This document shows, piece after piece, positions 5,706 to 6,471 of a stretch of DNA of 6,471 nucleotides. Each line of letters starts with the position of its first letter. Position 1 is the first letter of the stretch. A program made the translations under genes and the position numbers. The notes under the pieces were generated by a model. The model had not been told where the DNA came from and made no database searches. It saw nothing but the letters and a program-made list of their open reading frames with translations. Source of the DNA: Candidatus Nitrotoga sp. CP45 (lineage in GTDB: Bacteria > Bacteroidota > Bacteroidia > Flavobacteriales > Flavobacteriaceae). The DNA lies in the NCBI GenBank assembly GCA_943329165.2, contig CALQCV020000118.1, positions 1 through 6,471 of the forward strand. The letters are read 5' to 3'.

Positions 5706-5885
5706 TTATTTTTTTAGTTTTAAATTAAAGAAAATTAAGAGTCCGAGAATTGTCGGAGGCCATAAGCCAATAAATATTGCTCTATCATGATTTTCTAAAA
5801 TTACATAATAATATTCTGAAACAAATATTAATACAAGTACAAGGAGCAAAATAAAGAGTTCTGATTTTTTAAATTTTTCAAACAT
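5706..5885 (-). CDS. Small membrane protein, 59 residues, two predicted helices, unknown function
   Basis: ATG at 5885 opens a 59-codon frame ending in TAA at 5706. The product begins MFEKFKKSELFILLLVLVLI: a basic N-terminus, then one helix at about 9-28. A polar loop (SEYYYVILENHDR, about 23-35) is followed by a second hydrophobic stretch with the motif AIFIGLWPPTILGLL (36-50) and a basic end, NLKLKK. The positive ends and two helices suggest a hairpin with both termini in the cytoplasm. The family is not recognised. It would be the first gene of an operon with the 57-residue and DUF2721 proteins. The upstream region on its strand is very A+T-rich and has only an imperfect -7-like TATATTTA, without a well-spaced TTG, so its promoter is not assigned. 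Confidence 0.6.
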   Translation of the reverse strand: MFEKFKKSELFILLLVLVLIFVSEYYYVILENHDRAIFIGLWPPTILGLLIFFNLKLKK

Positions 5886-5964
5886 ATTTTTTTTTAAATT
5901 TTTAATATTGCTTAAATATAATACAATATATCTTTTGCCTAAGAATTAATTTAAAATAGTAAAC

Positions 5965-5994
5965 AAAAAAACCTGCGAGCTTTCACTCACAGGT
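5965..5994 (-). terminator. Rho-independent terminator of htpG
   Basis: On the minus strand, ACCTGTGAG pairs with CTCGCAGGT (5986-5994 with 5971-5979) around a 6-base loop, followed by TTTTTT (complement of 5965-5970). One position is a U-G pair in the minus-strand RNA but a C-A mismatch in the plus-strand RNA, so the hairpin is oriented for htpG. It begins 33 bases after the htpG stop codon. Confidence 0.88.
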
Positions 5995-6027
5995 CTTTTT
6001 AACTATTGCCTTTTGGCTATCGTCTAA

Positions 6028-6471
6028 TTACTTAATCAACTCAAAACTTCTCTTTACAAAAGCGGTCAATTCTTCACCTTTTAACAATCCTTGAGAGATT
6101 TTTGCTAAATCCAAGGCTTGTTTTACCAAACTTTCCTGAGCTGATTTGTCAGAAGTATTTAAAATAGTTGTAGCCAATTCAGAATTCGTATTTACAACCA
6201 AATTGTACATTTCAGGGAAATTCCCCATACCGAACATTCCGCCGCCGCCAGATTGACTCATTTCTTTCATTCTTCGCATAAATTCCGGTTGCGTGATGAT
6301 AAATGGCGCTGCTGCGCTGTCCATTGGTTCTAGTTGAACGGAATAATTTGTTTTTGGTACAATTTCTTCTAAAACTGTTTTCAATTGCGTTGACTCATCT
6401 TCTGATAATTTAGAAATCTGAGTTTCCTCTTTCTGAATCAGTTTGTCTATATGGTCAGAATCAACACGAAC
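6028..6471 (-). CDS. htpG: Molecular chaperone HtpG (bacterial Hsp90), C-terminal 147 residues
   Basis: The minus-strand frame is open to the window edge, so only the end of the gene is present. It starts at VRVDSDHIDKLIQKEE and ends KGEELTAFVKRSFELIK with TAA. The match to bacterial Hsp90 rests on the VRVDSDxIDKLIxK segment, TQPEFMRRMKEM, MGNFPEMYNLVVNTN and the final helical SQGLLKGEEL region. These belong to the end of the middle domain and the C-terminal dimerisation domain of this ATP-dependent cytoplasmic folding chaperone. The ATPase domain lies outside the window. A glycine-rich stretch, SGGGGMFGMG (about residues 74-83 of the visible part), joins the two and is usual in Bacteroidota versions as I recall. 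The TTG at 6384 is an internal Leu codon, not a start, because homology continues upstream of it. A terminator follows. Confidence 0.93.
   Translation of the reverse strand, partial: VRVDSDHIDKLIQKEETQISKLSEDESTQLKTVLEEIVPKTNYSVQLEPMDSAAAPFIITQPEFMRRMKEMSQSGGGGMFGMGNFPEMYNLVVNTNSELATTILNTSDKSAQESLVKQALDLAKISQGLLKGEELTAFVKRSFELIK

Noticed and set aside
5886..5964. TATATTTA on the minus strand as promoter of the small membrane-protein operon
   Set aside because: It is one base off the -7 consensus and no TTG lies 17-23 bases upstream; such strings are common in A+T-rich DNA.
6382..6384. TTG as a start codon of a 118-residue protein
   Set aside because: The same frame stays open to the window edge and the residues upstream (VRVDSDHIDKLIQKEE) are HtpG sequence, so this is an internal Leu codon.

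Overview
The window looks like chromosomal DNA of a Flavobacterium-like member of the Bacteroidota. It is A+T-rich and its genes lack obvious Shine-Dalgarno sites. One gene encodes a type IX secretion (T9SS) sorting domain, one promoter matches the Bacteroidota consensus (TTG, 21 bp, TAnnTTTG), and the rpmH, carB and htpG products are flavobacterial in character. No species-level call is possible from sequence alone.

Layout. Positions 1-57 are the last codons of rpmH (ribosomal protein L34), followed by a strong rho-independent terminator at 80-112. The 332-base gap before carB holds a composite palindromic intergenic element (about 142-258) and a leader made of 8-9-base repeats (295-385). 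carB (390-3242, + strand) encodes a 950-residue carbamoyl-phosphate synthase large subunit that ends before the allosteric domain, and it has its own terminator. All other genes are on the minus strand. Reading in their direction they are: the 3' part of htpG (6471-6028) and its terminator; two very small membrane-protein genes separated by 1 base (5885-5706 and 5704-5531); a DUF2721-family membrane-protein gene (5508-5098); and a secreted delta-60-repeat protein with a T9SS sorting domain (4974-3427) that has its own promoter. The three small membrane-protein genes probably form one operon.

The most interesting observation is that the last 58 bases of conserved DUF2721 coding sequence (5121-5178) occur a second time at 3319-3376 (56 of 58 identical, both differences synonymous, same frame and strand). 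The second copy lies on the far side of the secreted-protein gene, next to the carB terminator, and ends in its own in-frame stop. The simplest reading is that a segment of about 1.8 kb carrying the secreted-protein gene entered at the 3' end of the DUF2721 gene, which kept an intact 3' end while the other copy was left beside carB. No integrase or transposase is present. This is a candidate strain-variable cassette, not a proven mobile element.

I see no CRISPR array, tRNA, rRNA or recognisable insertion sequence. Most of the window is housekeeping sequence (L34, CarB, HtpG). The less explained parts are the small membrane-protein operon, the duplicated gene end and the nested intergenic repeats.
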